Shown: in pieces, positions 37,160 through 45,359 of the stretch
Layout: each line of letters starts with the position of its first letter
How positions within the stretch are numbered: position 1 is the stretch's first letter
Source of the DNA: CAVQAH01 sp963784195
GTDB taxonomy: Bacteria; Acidobacteriota; Vicinamibacteria; Vicinamibacterales; 2-12-FULL-66-21
Direction of reading: 5' to 3'
DNA: 64,000 bases
Assembly (NCBI GenBank): GCA_963784195.1
Contig: CAWARA010000031.1
Location: 1-64,000 of the forward strand
Made by a program: the position numbers and the translations under genes
The notes under the pieces: model-generated
Told to the model about the DNA's origin: nothing
Databases searched by the model: none
What the model saw: the letters and a program-made list of their open reading frames with translations, nothing else

Positions 37160-37785
37160 GTTTCTCTTTCTCTCTCGAACAACGGGTCCGTCCCCCAGCA
37201 GCGTCCGTAGTCTATCGCCCTTTTGACCGTGGTTCTGCGATTCCACGACGCCCCTCGCTTTTCTACACTGCCACACGTTCGGAATCGCGGTCAGCCGGGG
37301 ACCACCTGGCTCGCGAACTTCACACGAAGGGTCACGAGATGTCGTGGCGCTGCTCACGCGGTGTCTCGCAGGCGCTGGGCCGGAGGGAGACGGACAGCTG
37401 AGCGATGGCGAGGTGACGCGCTTTCTGAACGTGCGGGAGGATCCCGAACTTGTAGTAGTCGGGGAGGGGTTAGGCTCTGTCGTCGCGTGACGGCCCCACG
37501 GGTTGTATGACGATCGCGACGGCCACGACGACCGCGACGCTAGATGGCATTGTGACGTCGTGAACGTCGCGTCGTCGTGCTCGTCGCGCCAGCCGTCGGC
37601 ATCGTGGCTTCATGACCTCGTTGCCGTATTCGCGGATCAATCACGGACGTGGATTGTTCGCGCAGCGCGATCACTTGATCAACGGCGCAGCGCGACGACG
37701 ATGGAACTGTGGCTTATCGAGCCTGAGAGCGGCTACTCATGCACGATGTGCGTTTGAGTCCCGCGATCGAGCCCCGCGATCAGAG
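37160..37785. other. 620-bp intergenic region, no gene recognised
   Basis: It holds the promoter of the DUF2092 gene. A plus-strand piece around 37405-37490 reads EVTRFLNVREDPELVVVGEG, which could be a decayed fragment. The stretch around 37505-37600 is low-complexity, rich in CGACG and GTCGTC words. Nothing else is evident. Confidence 0.35.
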
Positions 37786-38780
37786 CTAACCGCCACCGCC
37801 AGCGAGCGGATGGCCGAGTGGCACCCAGGTGTTGTTGCCGATGCACACGCCAATCATTCCGGGGATGCCGGCGAATGGATCAGGCGTCGAGCAACCCATT
37901 GGAGCGGGCGGTGGCGGCGGTTGTGGCGTTGGATTTGCGGGGGCCGACTGGGCGTCCGGGTGATCGGACGGCAGCCAGTTCCCGGTCACGCAAACCCAGT
38001 CGGGCCCGGGACGGATAGTCGGACAGCCGGTCGCGCCACCTGTCGGTGGTGCCGGTTGAGGAAGCGTAGTCAGTGGTGCCGGTTGAGGAAACGTAACAAC
38101 GCTTACGGCGCCGGGTGACCGGGAGGCACCCAGGCCTCGCCGACGCAAATCCAGTCGCTTACCGGCGAAAACATGCTGCACTGAGGCGGAAGCAGGACCG
38201 GTCCTGAAATGATGGACGTCGTCATCACGAACGATACGCTCACCAGGTCCCAGGAACAACAGATAGAAAGGGCTACGCGATATGTCTGGCCTGCGGCGAC
38301 TGGCAGAGTGCCGAAGGTCGGCGGCCAAGAAGAGAACGCCTCGTCCTCCAGTTGTAGAAAAATATGGCCCTCGTCCGCGTCCCAGCTGAGCTGAACGATC
38401 AAAGTCCCATCCGAGGGCGCGGTCAATTCGTATACCAGTTCCTCGACGGGTGGGAAAACCACGCGGACAGTGTATATAAATCCGGTGTGAAGATTCCCCG
38501 TCACCACCTGGCCAACCGTAATCATCCGCGGCGTGATCGTGGACGGCGATGGCGGCGGCGGCGGTGCGGGCTAGAGGGGCGGTAACCAATTCCCGCTCAC
38601 GCACCTCCAGTCGGACGCGGGCGGGGGGAATAGACAGCCGGTCGCGTCACCTGACGTCGATTGCGGCGCTGCCGGCTCGAGGGGAGCCGCAGCCTGCAGG
38701 GTGTAGCCGCCACCGGTGCTTGACACGAGCACCAGGACGCCCAACAACGAGACCAAAGTTGCGCATGCCATTTCCTCCAT
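37786..38780 (-). CDS. secreted protein with Cys-Trp repeats and a PPC-like domain, frameshifted
   Basis: The signal peptide (TLVSLLGVLVLVSSTGGGY) is followed by a first repeat CLFPPPASDWRCVSGNWLPP. After a frame change a beta domain resembling bacterial pre-peptidase C-terminal (PPC) domains follows (YELTAPSDGTLIVQLSWDAD, LPVAAGQTYRVALSI). Three more repeats then follow: CSMFSPVSDWICVGEAWVPP, CPTIRPGPDWVCVTGNWLPS and a longer one starting CSTPDPFAGIPGMIGVC and ending NTWVPLGHP. The shared pattern is C-x(5-7)-P-x(2-3)-DW-x-CV-x(3)-W-x-P. A Pro-rich linker separates the last two. Frame changes lie near 38570 and 38100. Probably an extracellular ligand-binding protein; no function known. Confidence 0.6.
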
Positions 38781-39006
38781 CCTCTATAACTATAACGTCG
38801 CGGATAACGTCGCGCTGGCGCGAGGCGGACACGCCTGCGCCGCTAGACGGCGAGATGGAGGGTGGGAAGGACGCGTGAGGAGGTAGTCACCTTGCCATCC
38901 CCTCGTGAAGCCGGAGATCCAGAAAGCAGTTGCGTTCGCGCGTCGGCTGAGCCAGACTGCATCGTTTTTCTCAGCCCGCCAACCGTCAACAGAGAGGGTC
39001 CAGATC

Positions 39007-39472
39007 ATGACCACGAAACGCTTCCTTGCGGCGGTCGTCCTCATCGGGTTGTCCACCGGGATCGTTCTCGCTCAGTCCACCAATCCACTGGTCGGCACCT
39101 GGAAACTGAACGTCGAGAAATCCAAGGCGCCGTTCAAGAGCGGGGCAACCACAATCGAGGCGGTCGGTGAGGGGATCAAGTTCATGGTGGATCTCGTGGG
39201 CGCAGACGGCACGAAGAACCACTGGGAATTCACAGCCAACTTCGATGGCAAGGACGCTCCCGTGAAAGGGGAGAATCCGTACGGCGACACCGTGGCGCTG
39301 ACGCGCGTCGACGCACGCACAATAAGGATCGTGAACAAGTACCCAGGGGAAACCGACGACGACTCATACGATCGTCGTTTCTGCGGACGGCAAGACGCGG
39401 ACGACGACTGCCAAGGGGCCCGACAAGACAGGGAAGCCGACCGACGCGGTGTCGTTTTACGAGAAGCAGTAA
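39007..39472 (+). CDS. small secreted protein, one frameshift near C-terminus
   Basis: From ATG 39007 the product has a signal peptide ending GIVLAQS, then NPLVGTWKLNVEKSKAPFKS, a beta-rich middle (NHWEFTANFDGKDAPVKGEN) and VDARTIRIVNKYPG. A frame change near 39350 leads to THTIVVSADGKTRTTTAKGP and a final VSFYEKQ at 39472. The pattern (GTWKLNxxKSK, then TxTxxxSxDGKTxTxTxKG, then YxKQ) is common in lipocalin-like secreted proteins of Acidobacteria. No known function. It converges on the ars operon. Confidence 0.7.
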
Positions 39473-39497
39473 GGCCTGCGCGTTGCCGCCACGCGGA

Positions 39498-39683
39498 CTA
39501 TCCCTTGCCGGGGGCGTGAGTTCCTCCTCCGCACGCGCAGACGTCGGGAGCCTCGCGCGGTCCGCAGCAGTCAGGTTTTTGTTCGGCTCCGCAGCACGCC
39601 GAGAGAACAACCGATTCGCAGCAAGCAGACTTTGGGGGCGTTGTGGCGACTTCAGATGAGTTGGATTCCTGGCGTTTGCTCAT
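39498..39683 (-). CDS. 61-residue Cys-rich peptide at the end of the ars operon
   Basis: From ATG 39683, with GGAGG five bases upstream, the peptide begins MSKRQESNSSEV and contains eight Cys in four pairs: SACCE, SACCG, DCCG and VCACG. In the deposited frame it is continuous with the MFS exporter. However, the well-placed ribosome binding site, and the TGA that overlaps its ATG if the exporter frame is shifted by one base, argue for a separate, coupled gene. It has no signal peptide. Vicinal Cys pairs bind trivalent arsenic well, so a metallothionein-like or metallochaperone role is plausible. I do not know a named family for it. Confidence 0.6.
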   Translation of the reverse strand: MSKRQESNSSEVATTPPKSACCESVVLSACCGAEQKPDCCGPREAPDVCACGGGTHAPGKG

Positions 39684-40868
39684 GATGACCTCCATGTGTG
39701 AGTGTTTGAAACGTTCGTTGGTACGGCGCCACGTCACCGCGAGGGCGACCATGACGCAGGCGAGCAATCCAAAGACGGCGCCGAACCCGACGGCACTCGC
39801 AAGGCCGATGGCGAGCACCGGTCCGGTCGCCCGCGCGAAGTCCTGATATCGAGCGAGCAGGCCGTTGGTGTATGCGACACGATCGACGCGGAGTTCGGTC
39901 TGAACCAGATGTGGCCGGACCAGCGTCATCAGGCCTGAACCGAGCGCGAACAGCACGACCCCTCCGCCAACCGGCAGCACCGATTGCGCGAAGACCAGAG
40001 TGCCAAACCCGGATGCCTGCAACAGCAGGCTCAGGACCAGGAGTGTGGATGGAGATCCCGCTAGAGCTCCGTGCATCACCATCGCTCGTCCGGGAAGTTG
40101 CATCACGCCGAGCAGTCCGCCCAGCATCGCCGAGGTGGTCGAAGGCAACTCGCGTTCAACGAGCGCAGGAACAACCGTTGTCGTAAACGCCGCGCTGGCC
40201 AGCGTGGCAAGAGGGAAGAGCACAAGGGCTGACCGCAGACGTGGATCGAGGGGCAGCGTCTCGCGGGTGGTCATTGACACCTGCGAGACCTGCGCGGGCC
40301 CTCCGGTCACGACGTCGCGCATGACGATGCCGGAGGTCACCAGCGTCGACAGGGCGAGCACGCCTGCCAGGAGGCCAACGGTTGCCCGCCATCCCCACGC
40401 ATTTGCAAGCACCGCGGTCAAAGGCAGGAACACCGTGCTGGCCAGACCACCGAACACGGTCACCAGGGCCAGTGCCCTGAGTCGAGCACGAGGATCGCTC
40501 GACGCGTATCCAACGATGGCGAACGCCGGCTCGTAGAGCGTGGCAGCCATGCAGAGGCCCAGAGCGGCCCAGACGACATACAGCGTCGGAAGACCCGGAA
40601 CAGCCGCCCATAGAAGAAGCAAGACGGCGGCGCTGATGCCGCCGCCGCAAAGGAGCTGCGGTGCGAAGCCGCGGTCGCTCAGTCTCCCGATACTTGGTGC
40701 AATGACTGCCGACATGAACAGGCCCGTCGAGAACGCTCCGGCTACAACCCAGCGTGGAACGGCGAGTTCCTTCTCAAGTGGAATGAGCAGAGCGCCGAAC
40801 GCGTAGTACAGGACGCCCCAGCTCACACACTGGCCAATTCCCAACGCGATAATGGCGCGCCGTGACAT
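39684..40868 (-). CDS. MFS transporter in ars operon
   Basis: A 12-helix major facilitator superfamily protein of about 390 residues (RRAIIALGIGQCVSWGVLYY at the start; the MFS loop motif is visible as GRLSDRG; further helices such as LALVTVFGGLASTVFLPL). Given its place between the flavoprotein and the Cys-rich peptide it is probably an exporter of an arsenical, comparable in role to ArsJ or other ars-linked MFS pumps, but it lacks a linked GAPDH gene and the substrate cannot be told. The exact stop near 39680 is uncertain because the frame is continuous with the downstream Cys-rich peptide. Confidence 0.8.
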
Positions 40869-40888
40869 CTGGCTGGTCCGTCAAGCCT

Positions 40889-42259
40889 TCAACAGCAACC
40901 TGTCGTCACGGCGGGCGCTTCGACAGTCTGGGAGCGTTTCTTCGATTGCAGGCTGGCGACGGCTATCGGCACGGCCTCCGGCGCGGGAGCTCCACAGCAG
41001 CTCACTCCAGTTTCCGCGGCATCGCTCGAACACACGCCCGTTTCCGGCAGCGTGAGCTCGACCCGGCGAGCGGCGTCCCAGTCTCCGGCGATGGCACTCA
41101 CGACCGAACGCGCCTGTTCGTACCCGGTCAGTAACAGGAACGTTGGGGCGCGTCCGTAGCTCTTCATGCCGATGATGAACAGATTCGCATCCGGCTGTTT
41201 CAGCTCCTCTGCACCATGCGGCGGAACGGTTCCGCAGCTATGGATGTTCGGGTCGATGAGCGGAGCGAGGGCACGCGGACTCTCGACGGCCGGATCGAGG
41301 TCCAGCCGCACCTCCGACAGAATCGACCAGTCCGGCCTGAACCCCGTCGTCGCAACGATCTCGTCGACCGGCGGCAGCGAGCGCTCTCCGTCGCTCACGA
41401 CGACGCCCGCCGGAGTCGCCATGACGCGATCGATTCGAAACCCCGTCACGATATCGATGCGGCGCTCGTCGAGAAGGCGGCGAACACGCGAGCCGAGCTT
41501 GCCGCGTTCCTCCAGCTGATCCTCCCGGATGCCGCCGAGCAACTGACCAAGTGACTGACGCCGGATCACCCACACAATCGTCGTCGCCGGTTCTTCTTCG
41601 GCGAGTTTCGCGAGGTCGAGCAGCGCGTTCAACGCCGAGTGACCGCTGCCCGCCACGAGAACCCGCACGCCGGCGTAGCGGTGCCGTTCCGCGCCCAGGA
41701 CGTCGGGGATGCCGTAGAACACGCGCGACGCGGCAGCGCGTTCGCCGAGCGCGTCGAGGCCGGACGCGCCGAGCGGTCCTGGTCGATCGATAGTGCCGGA
41801 GGCGTCGATCACCGCACGAGCGACGATATCCTGCGCGCCATCGGGACCCTGAACGCGCACGAGAAATGGCGCCTCCTCACGGCCGCCGTCCTTCATGCGA
41901 TCGACCGCCAGCCGCGCGACTGCCGTCACCCGTGTGTTCAGCCGAATGTGAGGCGCCAACTCGTCGGTCGCCGCCAGTGGCTCGAGATACTTCTCCACGA
42001 GGTCGCGACCGGTTGGGTATGCATCGATCGGTGGCGTCGTCCAGCCGTGTCGCGTCAGGATCTCGACGGAGGCAGCATCGACGCCGAACTTCCACGGCGA
42101 GAACATCCGGACGTGTTTCCACCGCCTTACGCCTTCGCCAACTCGCGGGCCCGCCTCGAGGACGAGGGGAACCATTCGCCGCGACACCGCGTGAGCGGCG
42201 GCGGCCAGTCCGACGGGACCTGCACCAATGATGACCACGGGAAGTTGCGGCTTGGACAT
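40889..42259 (-). CDS. ars-operon flavoprotein (ArsO-like NAD(P)/FAD oxidoreductase) with Cys-rich tail
   Basis: From ATG 42259 (AGGAGA upstream) the product has an FAD motif (VVIIGAGPVGLAAAAHAV), a flavin-monooxygenase-like middle (VRMFSPWKFGVDAASVEILT), a second nucleotide motif (VRVLVAGSGHSALNALLDLA) and the segment IVATTGFRPDW. The C-terminal 60 residues carry TGVCSSD, VSCCGAPA and a final TTGCC. Flavoproteins of this type are regular members of ars operons (ArsO-like), thought to oxidise or reduce arsenicals or their thiol conjugates; the reaction is not settled. It starts 10 bases after arsN. The gene is intact. Confidence 0.82.
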   Translation of the reverse strand: MSKPQLPVVIIGAGPVGLAAAAHAVSRRMVPLVLEAGPRVGEGVRRWKHVRMFSPWKFGVDAASVEILTRHGWTTPPIDAYPTGRDLVEKYLEPLAATDELAPHIRLNTRVTAVARLAVDRMKDGGREEAPFLVRVQGPDGAQDIVARAVIDASGTIDRPGPLGASGLDALGERAAASRVFYGIPDVLGAERHRYAGVRVLVAGSGHSALNALLDLAKLAEEEPATTIVWVIRRQSLGQLLGGIREDQLEERGKLGSRVRRLLDERRIDIVTGFRIDRVMATPAGVVVSDGERSLPPVDEIVATTGFRPDWSILSEVRLDLDPAVESPRALAPLIDPNIHSCGTVPPHGAEELKQPDANLFIIGMKSYGRAPTFLLLTGYEQARSVVSAIAGDWDAARRVELTLPETGVCSSDAAETGVSCCGAPAPEAVPIAVASLQSKKRSQTVEAPAVTTGCC

Positions 42260-42269
42260 AGACGTCTCC

Positions 42270-42815
42270 TTATGCGTCCTGCGGTGGTGAGGCTGGCTCG
42301 GAAGCGGCCGAACGCATGAGGTTTTCGGGAATCAGGCGCTCGACGATGACGACGTCGAGCCAGGTGCCGTCGAGACACCCATGTTTCTCGTAGGTGCCGA
42401 CTTCTCGAAAGCCACAGGCCTTGCAGACCGCGCGGCTTCCAGCGTTGAAAGGAAAGATGCGCGAGACCAGCTTCCAGTAGCCGGCGTCTCTTGCCGCGTC
42501 GACCAGCGACGTGAGCAACTCGCGGCCGATGCCGCGTCCGCGCGCGTCGCGTTCGACATAGATGGAGAACTCCGCGATGCCCGAGTAACATGCGCGAGCG
42601 CGATAGCTGCTGAGTCCCGCCCAGGCGAGCACGGTGTCTCCGTCGAGAGCCACGAGCATCGGGAACCGCGCACCGTCGGCGGTTCTCGCCGACATTTCCG
42701 CCGCCGTACGGAACTCGGTTTCAAAGGTGGCCCCGCGGTCCTCGATCCCCTGGTTGTAGATAGCGGCAATGGCGGTGCTATCAGCCTCAGTTGCGCGTCG
42801 AATCTCGATGGGCAT
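42270..42815 (-). CDS. arsN: ArsN-type GNAT acetyltransferase
   Basis: The protein matches the phosphinothricin-acetyltransferase/ArsN1 branch of GNAT enzymes: IEIRRATEADSTAIAAIYNQ, ATFETEFRT, the acetyl-CoA loop RDARGRGIGRELLTSLVDAA, GFREVGTYEKHGCLDGTWLD and VVIVERLIPE. ArsN1 confers resistance to arsinothricin by N-acetylation. I choose ATG 42815 over an upstream TTG because the operator-like motif 42817-42836 abuts it. It is intact, with marR 31 bases upstream and the flavoprotein 10 bases downstream. Confidence 0.88.
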   Translation of the reverse strand: MPIEIRRATEADSTAIAAIYNQGIEDRGATFETEFRTAAEMSARTADGARFPMLVALDGDTVLAWAGLSSYRARACYSGIAEFSIYVERDARGRGIGRELLTSLVDAARDAGYWKLVSRIFPFNAGSRAVCKACGFREVGTYEKHGCLDGTWLDVVIVERLIPENLMRSAASEPASPPQDA

Positions 42816-42816
42816 G

Positions 42817-42836
42817 GTTGTTAGTAGCAACTATAT
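42817..42836 (-). promoter_or_regulatory. putative MarR operator abutting the arsN start, copy 2
   Basis: The plus-strand text GTTGTTAGTAGCAACTATAT matches the site at 43389-43408 in 17 of 20 positions. On the minus strand it contains a TATAGT -10-like box (complement of 42830-42835) and ends one base before the arsN ATG. The -35 region inside marR is poor. Confidence 0.6.
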
Positions 42837-42846
42837 GAGAAAAAAA

Positions 42847-43387
42847 TCAGCCGCAGGCTGTTGGATCGTCCGGGGACGGCGGACAACAAGCGGATCCCAC
42901 CGAAGCCCCCGAGCGAAATCGCGCGTCGGCGGCGCTCGCCAGCCTGGCAATCACTTTCACCACCTCCCCGCGGAGCGCAGGATCGAGATCCTGGAGGAGC
43001 TGACGTTGCTGATCGACGAGATCGTCTGTGATTCGCCGGCAGAGCCGCCGACCGGTGGCCGTCGCATGCACCGCGGTGGCCCGGCCATCGGACTCGTCTG
43101 CGCGTTGCTCGACGTACCCCTTCCTTGCAAGCGTGCCCACAACCCGGCTCGTCGTGCTCTTGTCGAGGAACAGCCGATTGGCGAGGGCGTTGAGCCGCAT
43201 CGGACCATGCTCGACGAGCATCTCGAGGGCGTAGCACTGCGTCACCGAGATGTCGTGGCAGCAAATACAGTCGCGATCCCGGAACTGATACACCCGGACG
43301 AGCTCCGATACAGCGCGTTGCAAAGCAACGGCGTCCCGCTCGAGTGTCGGCGAGGCGTATACGGGCGGCTGTCTGGGCTCGAGGCAT
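42847..43387 (-). CDS. MarR-family regulator with a CICC motif and Cys-Cys tail, frameshifted near its start
   Basis: From ATG 43387 a first frame (MPRAQTAARIRLA) shifts near 43345 into LQRAVSELVRVYQF, then RDRDCICCHDISVTQCYALE, the winged helix (RLNALANRLFLDKSTTSRVV) and wing (DESDGRATAVHATATGRRL), ending GSACCPPSPDDPTACG at 42847. Four Cys sit in the dimerisation/ligand region before the DNA-binding helices and three more at the C-terminus. That makes a thiol-based As(III) sensor likely. It has its own promoter at 43402-43430 with an inverted-repeat site over the -10, indicating autoregulation. Confidence 0.8.
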
Positions 43388-43388
43388 T

Positions 43389-43430
43389 GTTGTTACTGCC
43401 AACTATATTCGCGGTGGGCGAGACTGTCAA
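43389..43430 (-). promoter_or_regulatory. marR promoter TTGACA-N17-TATAGT with overlapping operator, nearly leaderless
   Basis: On the minus strand TTGACA (complement of 43425-43430) and TATAGT (complement of 43402-43407) are 17 bases apart. The inverted repeat GTTGTTACTGCCAACTATAT (plus strand 43389-43408) overlaps the -10 and ends one base before the ATG at 43387, so transcription should begin within a few bases of the start codon. Confidence 0.75.
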
Positions 43431-43431
43431 G

Positions 43432-44187
43432 TCACGAGTCGGGGCTCGTGGGAATCGAGCGTGGGCCGGCTGCGAGGCCTCCGGTTTCGAGGTCGGTCGC
43501 GAATTCGTCGGGCAACTCGCTTCCTCGAATGGCCTCCGCGACTTTCTGCACATCGTAGGGAACACGCCGGAACTGCACATCGACGTCGCCAGAGGTATCC
43601 ATGACCACGTAGCAGGCTCGCGGATCTCCATCCTTCGGCTTGCCGACCGAGCCGGCGTTGACAAAGAGCACCCCATCCACCCGTTTCGTGTACGGCTTGT
43701 GCGTGTGGCCGAACACGAGCACGTCGGCCTCGCTGGTCGCAGCCAGTCGTTGGAAACTCGACAGCGGCCGATCTTCGAACAGGTACTCGTTCATGCGTCG
43801 CGGGCTGCCGTGCACCAGGCGAAACCGCTTTCCGTCGTCCTCGAACCGGATTTCGGATTGCAGCGATCGGAGAAACGCCTTGCCTTCCGAGTCAACCGCC
43901 TTTCTCGTCCACTGCAACGACAGGTCACCGCGTCGCCGTTCATCTGGATCCCGATAAGCGCAGCCGCAGTCATCACGGTCGAATCCGACACCGTCGTCAT
44001 AGTTGCCCATGACGGTCGGCGTCGCGTCTCGCCGAATCCTGTCGATGACCTCGTTCGGGAAGGGCGCGTAACCGACCAGGTCGCCGAGACAATACAGGGA
44101 GCCGACGTTCTGGTGATGCAGGTCCTCCATGACCGCCTCGAGCGCCGTGATGTTGGCGTGGATGTCGCTGATGATCGCAACTCTCAC
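43432..44187 (-). CDS. calcineurin-like metallophosphoesterase in ars operon
   Basis: A YfcE/MJ0936-type metallophosphoesterase of 251 residues: VAIISDIHANITALEAVM (Asp and His ligands), LYCLGDLVGYAPFP, VMGNYDDGV, RLVHGSP and VLVFGHTHKPYTKRVDG supply the two-metal centre. Metallophosphatases of this type recur in ars operons; their substrate is not known. It overlaps the aquaglyceroporin stop by four bases, so the two are coupled. The gene is intact. The marR promoter starts directly at its 3' end. Confidence 0.88.
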   Translation of the reverse strand: MRVAIISDIHANITALEAVMEDLHHQNVGSLYCLGDLVGYAPFPNEVIDRIRRDATPTVMGNYDDGVGFDRDDCGCAYRDPDERRRGDLSLQWTRKAVDSEGKAFLRSLQSEIRFEDDGKRFRLVHGSPRRMNEYLFEDRPLSSFQRLAATSEADVLVFGHTHKPYTKRVDGVLFVNAGSVGKPKDGDPRACYVVMDTSGDVDVQFRRVPYDVQKVAEAIRGSELPDEFATDLETGGLAAGPRSIPTSPDS

Positions 44188-44954
44188 TGGAGGTCTCCGC
44201 TCAAGGGGCTCGGCGTCGTCGCCTTCGTTGCGACCACTCGATCAGAAAGCGACTGCGAGCGAGTCAGCCACTCGAGCAGCCATGCCCCAGCGAACGCGCC
44301 GACACACTGAGCCGCAATGAACCCCGGTGCGTCGATGGGCCGGATGCCGGCAAACGTATCGGTGAGGGTGCGTGCCAGCGTGACCGCTGGATTTGCGAAG
44401 GACGTCGAGGACGTGAACCAGTAGGCCGCCGTGATATACGCGCCAACGGCAAAGGCCACCGCGTCGGGCCGGTGTCGTGCGCATCCCCGAATGATTGCGA
44501 GCAGCCCAAACGTGGCGACGAATTCACCGAACACCTGCGCGCCGCCAGCCCGAGCGCGATCCGACACTGAAAACAGGCGCTCGGCGAACATGACGTGGGC
44601 CGAGGCGACACCTGCAAACGCGCCGGCAATCTGTGCGGCCACGAAACACGGCACCTCGCGCCACGCCAGGCCGCCATGCCATGCCTCGACGATGGTCACA
44701 GCAGGATTGAAGTGAGCGCCTGAAATCGGGCCGAGTGCCAGGATCAGTGCCACCAGCGCGGCGCCTGTCGCGACTGAGTTCGCAAGCAACGCGATCGCGA
44801 CATTCCCACCCGCGAGTCGGTCGGCCATGATTCCAGAGCCGACGACCGCCGCGAGCAGGACACTGGTACCGACTGCTTCGGCTGTGACGCGCCTAGCCAG
44901 GGAAACCCTCACGTGAGCCCCGTTCCTGAAAGAGTCCTCTTCTGCTTGCGACAT
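44184..44954 (-). CDS. MIP-family aquaglyceroporin (AqpS-like) in ars operon
   Basis: Six transmembrane helices with two half-helix NPA motifs, SGAHFNPAVTIVEAW and TSFANPAVTLARTL, in a 256-residue protein. Aquaglyceroporins conduct undissociated arsenous acid; in ars operons with arsC they let As(III) produced by arsenate reduction leak out (AqpS model). It is the first gene after arsR and carries a perfect 9-bp inverted repeat one base before its ATG, probably an operator. Intact. Confidence 0.88.
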   Translation of the reverse strand: MSQAEEDSFRNGAHVRVSLARRVTAEAVGTSVLLAAVVGSGIMADRLAGGNVAIALLANSVATGAALVALILALGPISGAHFNPAVTIVEAWHGGLAWREVPCFVAAQIAGAFAGVASAHVMFAERLFSVSDRARAGGAQVFGEFVATFGLLAIIRGCARHRPDAVAFAVGAYITAAYWFTSSTSFANPAVTLARTLTDTFAGIRPIDAPGFIAAQCVGAFAGAWLLEWLTRSQSLSDRVVATKATTPSPLSGDLQ

Positions 44955-44976
44955 GATATTCGCTTATGCGAATATC
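44955..44976. promoter_or_regulatory. perfect inverted repeat at the aquaglyceroporin start, ArsR-type operator candidate
   Basis: GATATTCGC (44955-44963), TTAT, GCGAATATC (44968-44976) form a perfect 9-4-9 palindrome directly upstream of the ATG at 44954. AT-rich palindromes of this size are typical ArsR/SmtB sites. It lies within the arsR-aqp intercistronic gap of 41 bases. Confidence 0.6.
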
Positions 44977-44995
44977 GAACGTCAAAAAAAGGACC

Positions 44996-45349
44996 TCAGT
45001 CGCAACACTTGCCGACCCTGACTCTTTGCCGGCGAGCCGCGTCGCGACCAAGCTCCGGCACGTCGGTGAAGCAGGATTGGAGGCACTCGAGCAGCTTCGC
45101 ATGAAAGGTGTTGCGCGGCTCCGCGAGCGAGTAGTACTTCCAGGACTGTTCTTGCCTGACGCGAACGAGGCCCGCTCGTCTCAAATACGCCAGGTGCCGG
45201 GATGCTGTCGGCTGCGGCACCCGAAGGATCGAGACCAAGTCGCACACGCAGAGTTCGCCCTGTTGCAGCAGATGCAGAATGCGCAATCGCGTACGGTCTG
45301 AGAATGCACGGAAGAGCCGATCGACAGGAGTTCGAGAGGTTTGGAGCAC
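44996..45349 (-). CDS. arsR: ArsR-family arsenic-responsive repressor
   Basis: A winged-helix repressor of 117 residues from GTG 45349: SRTPVDRLFRAFSDRTRLRI, the As(III)-binding motif ELCVCDLVSIL on the recognition-helix side, VPQPTASRHLAYLRRAGLVR and the wing RQEQSWKYYSL. The C-terminus ends VRVGKCCD, with an extra vicinal Cys pair. The GTG is chosen because a promoter lies ten bases upstream, giving a nearly leaderless message. It heads the ars operon and is divergent from arsC. Confidence 0.9.
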   Translation of the reverse strand: MLQTSRTPVDRLFRAFSDRTRLRILHLLQQGELCVCDLVSILRVPQPTASRHLAYLRRAGLVRVRQEQSWKYYSLAEPRNTFHAKLLECLQSCFTDVPELGRDAARRQRVRVGKCCD

Positions 45350-45359
45350 GACTCGGTGC

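Noticed and set aside
42769..44310. 513-codon plus-strand frame opposite marR and the metallophosphatase
   Set aside because: It spans two well-supported minus-strand genes and their promoter and has no recognisable domain.
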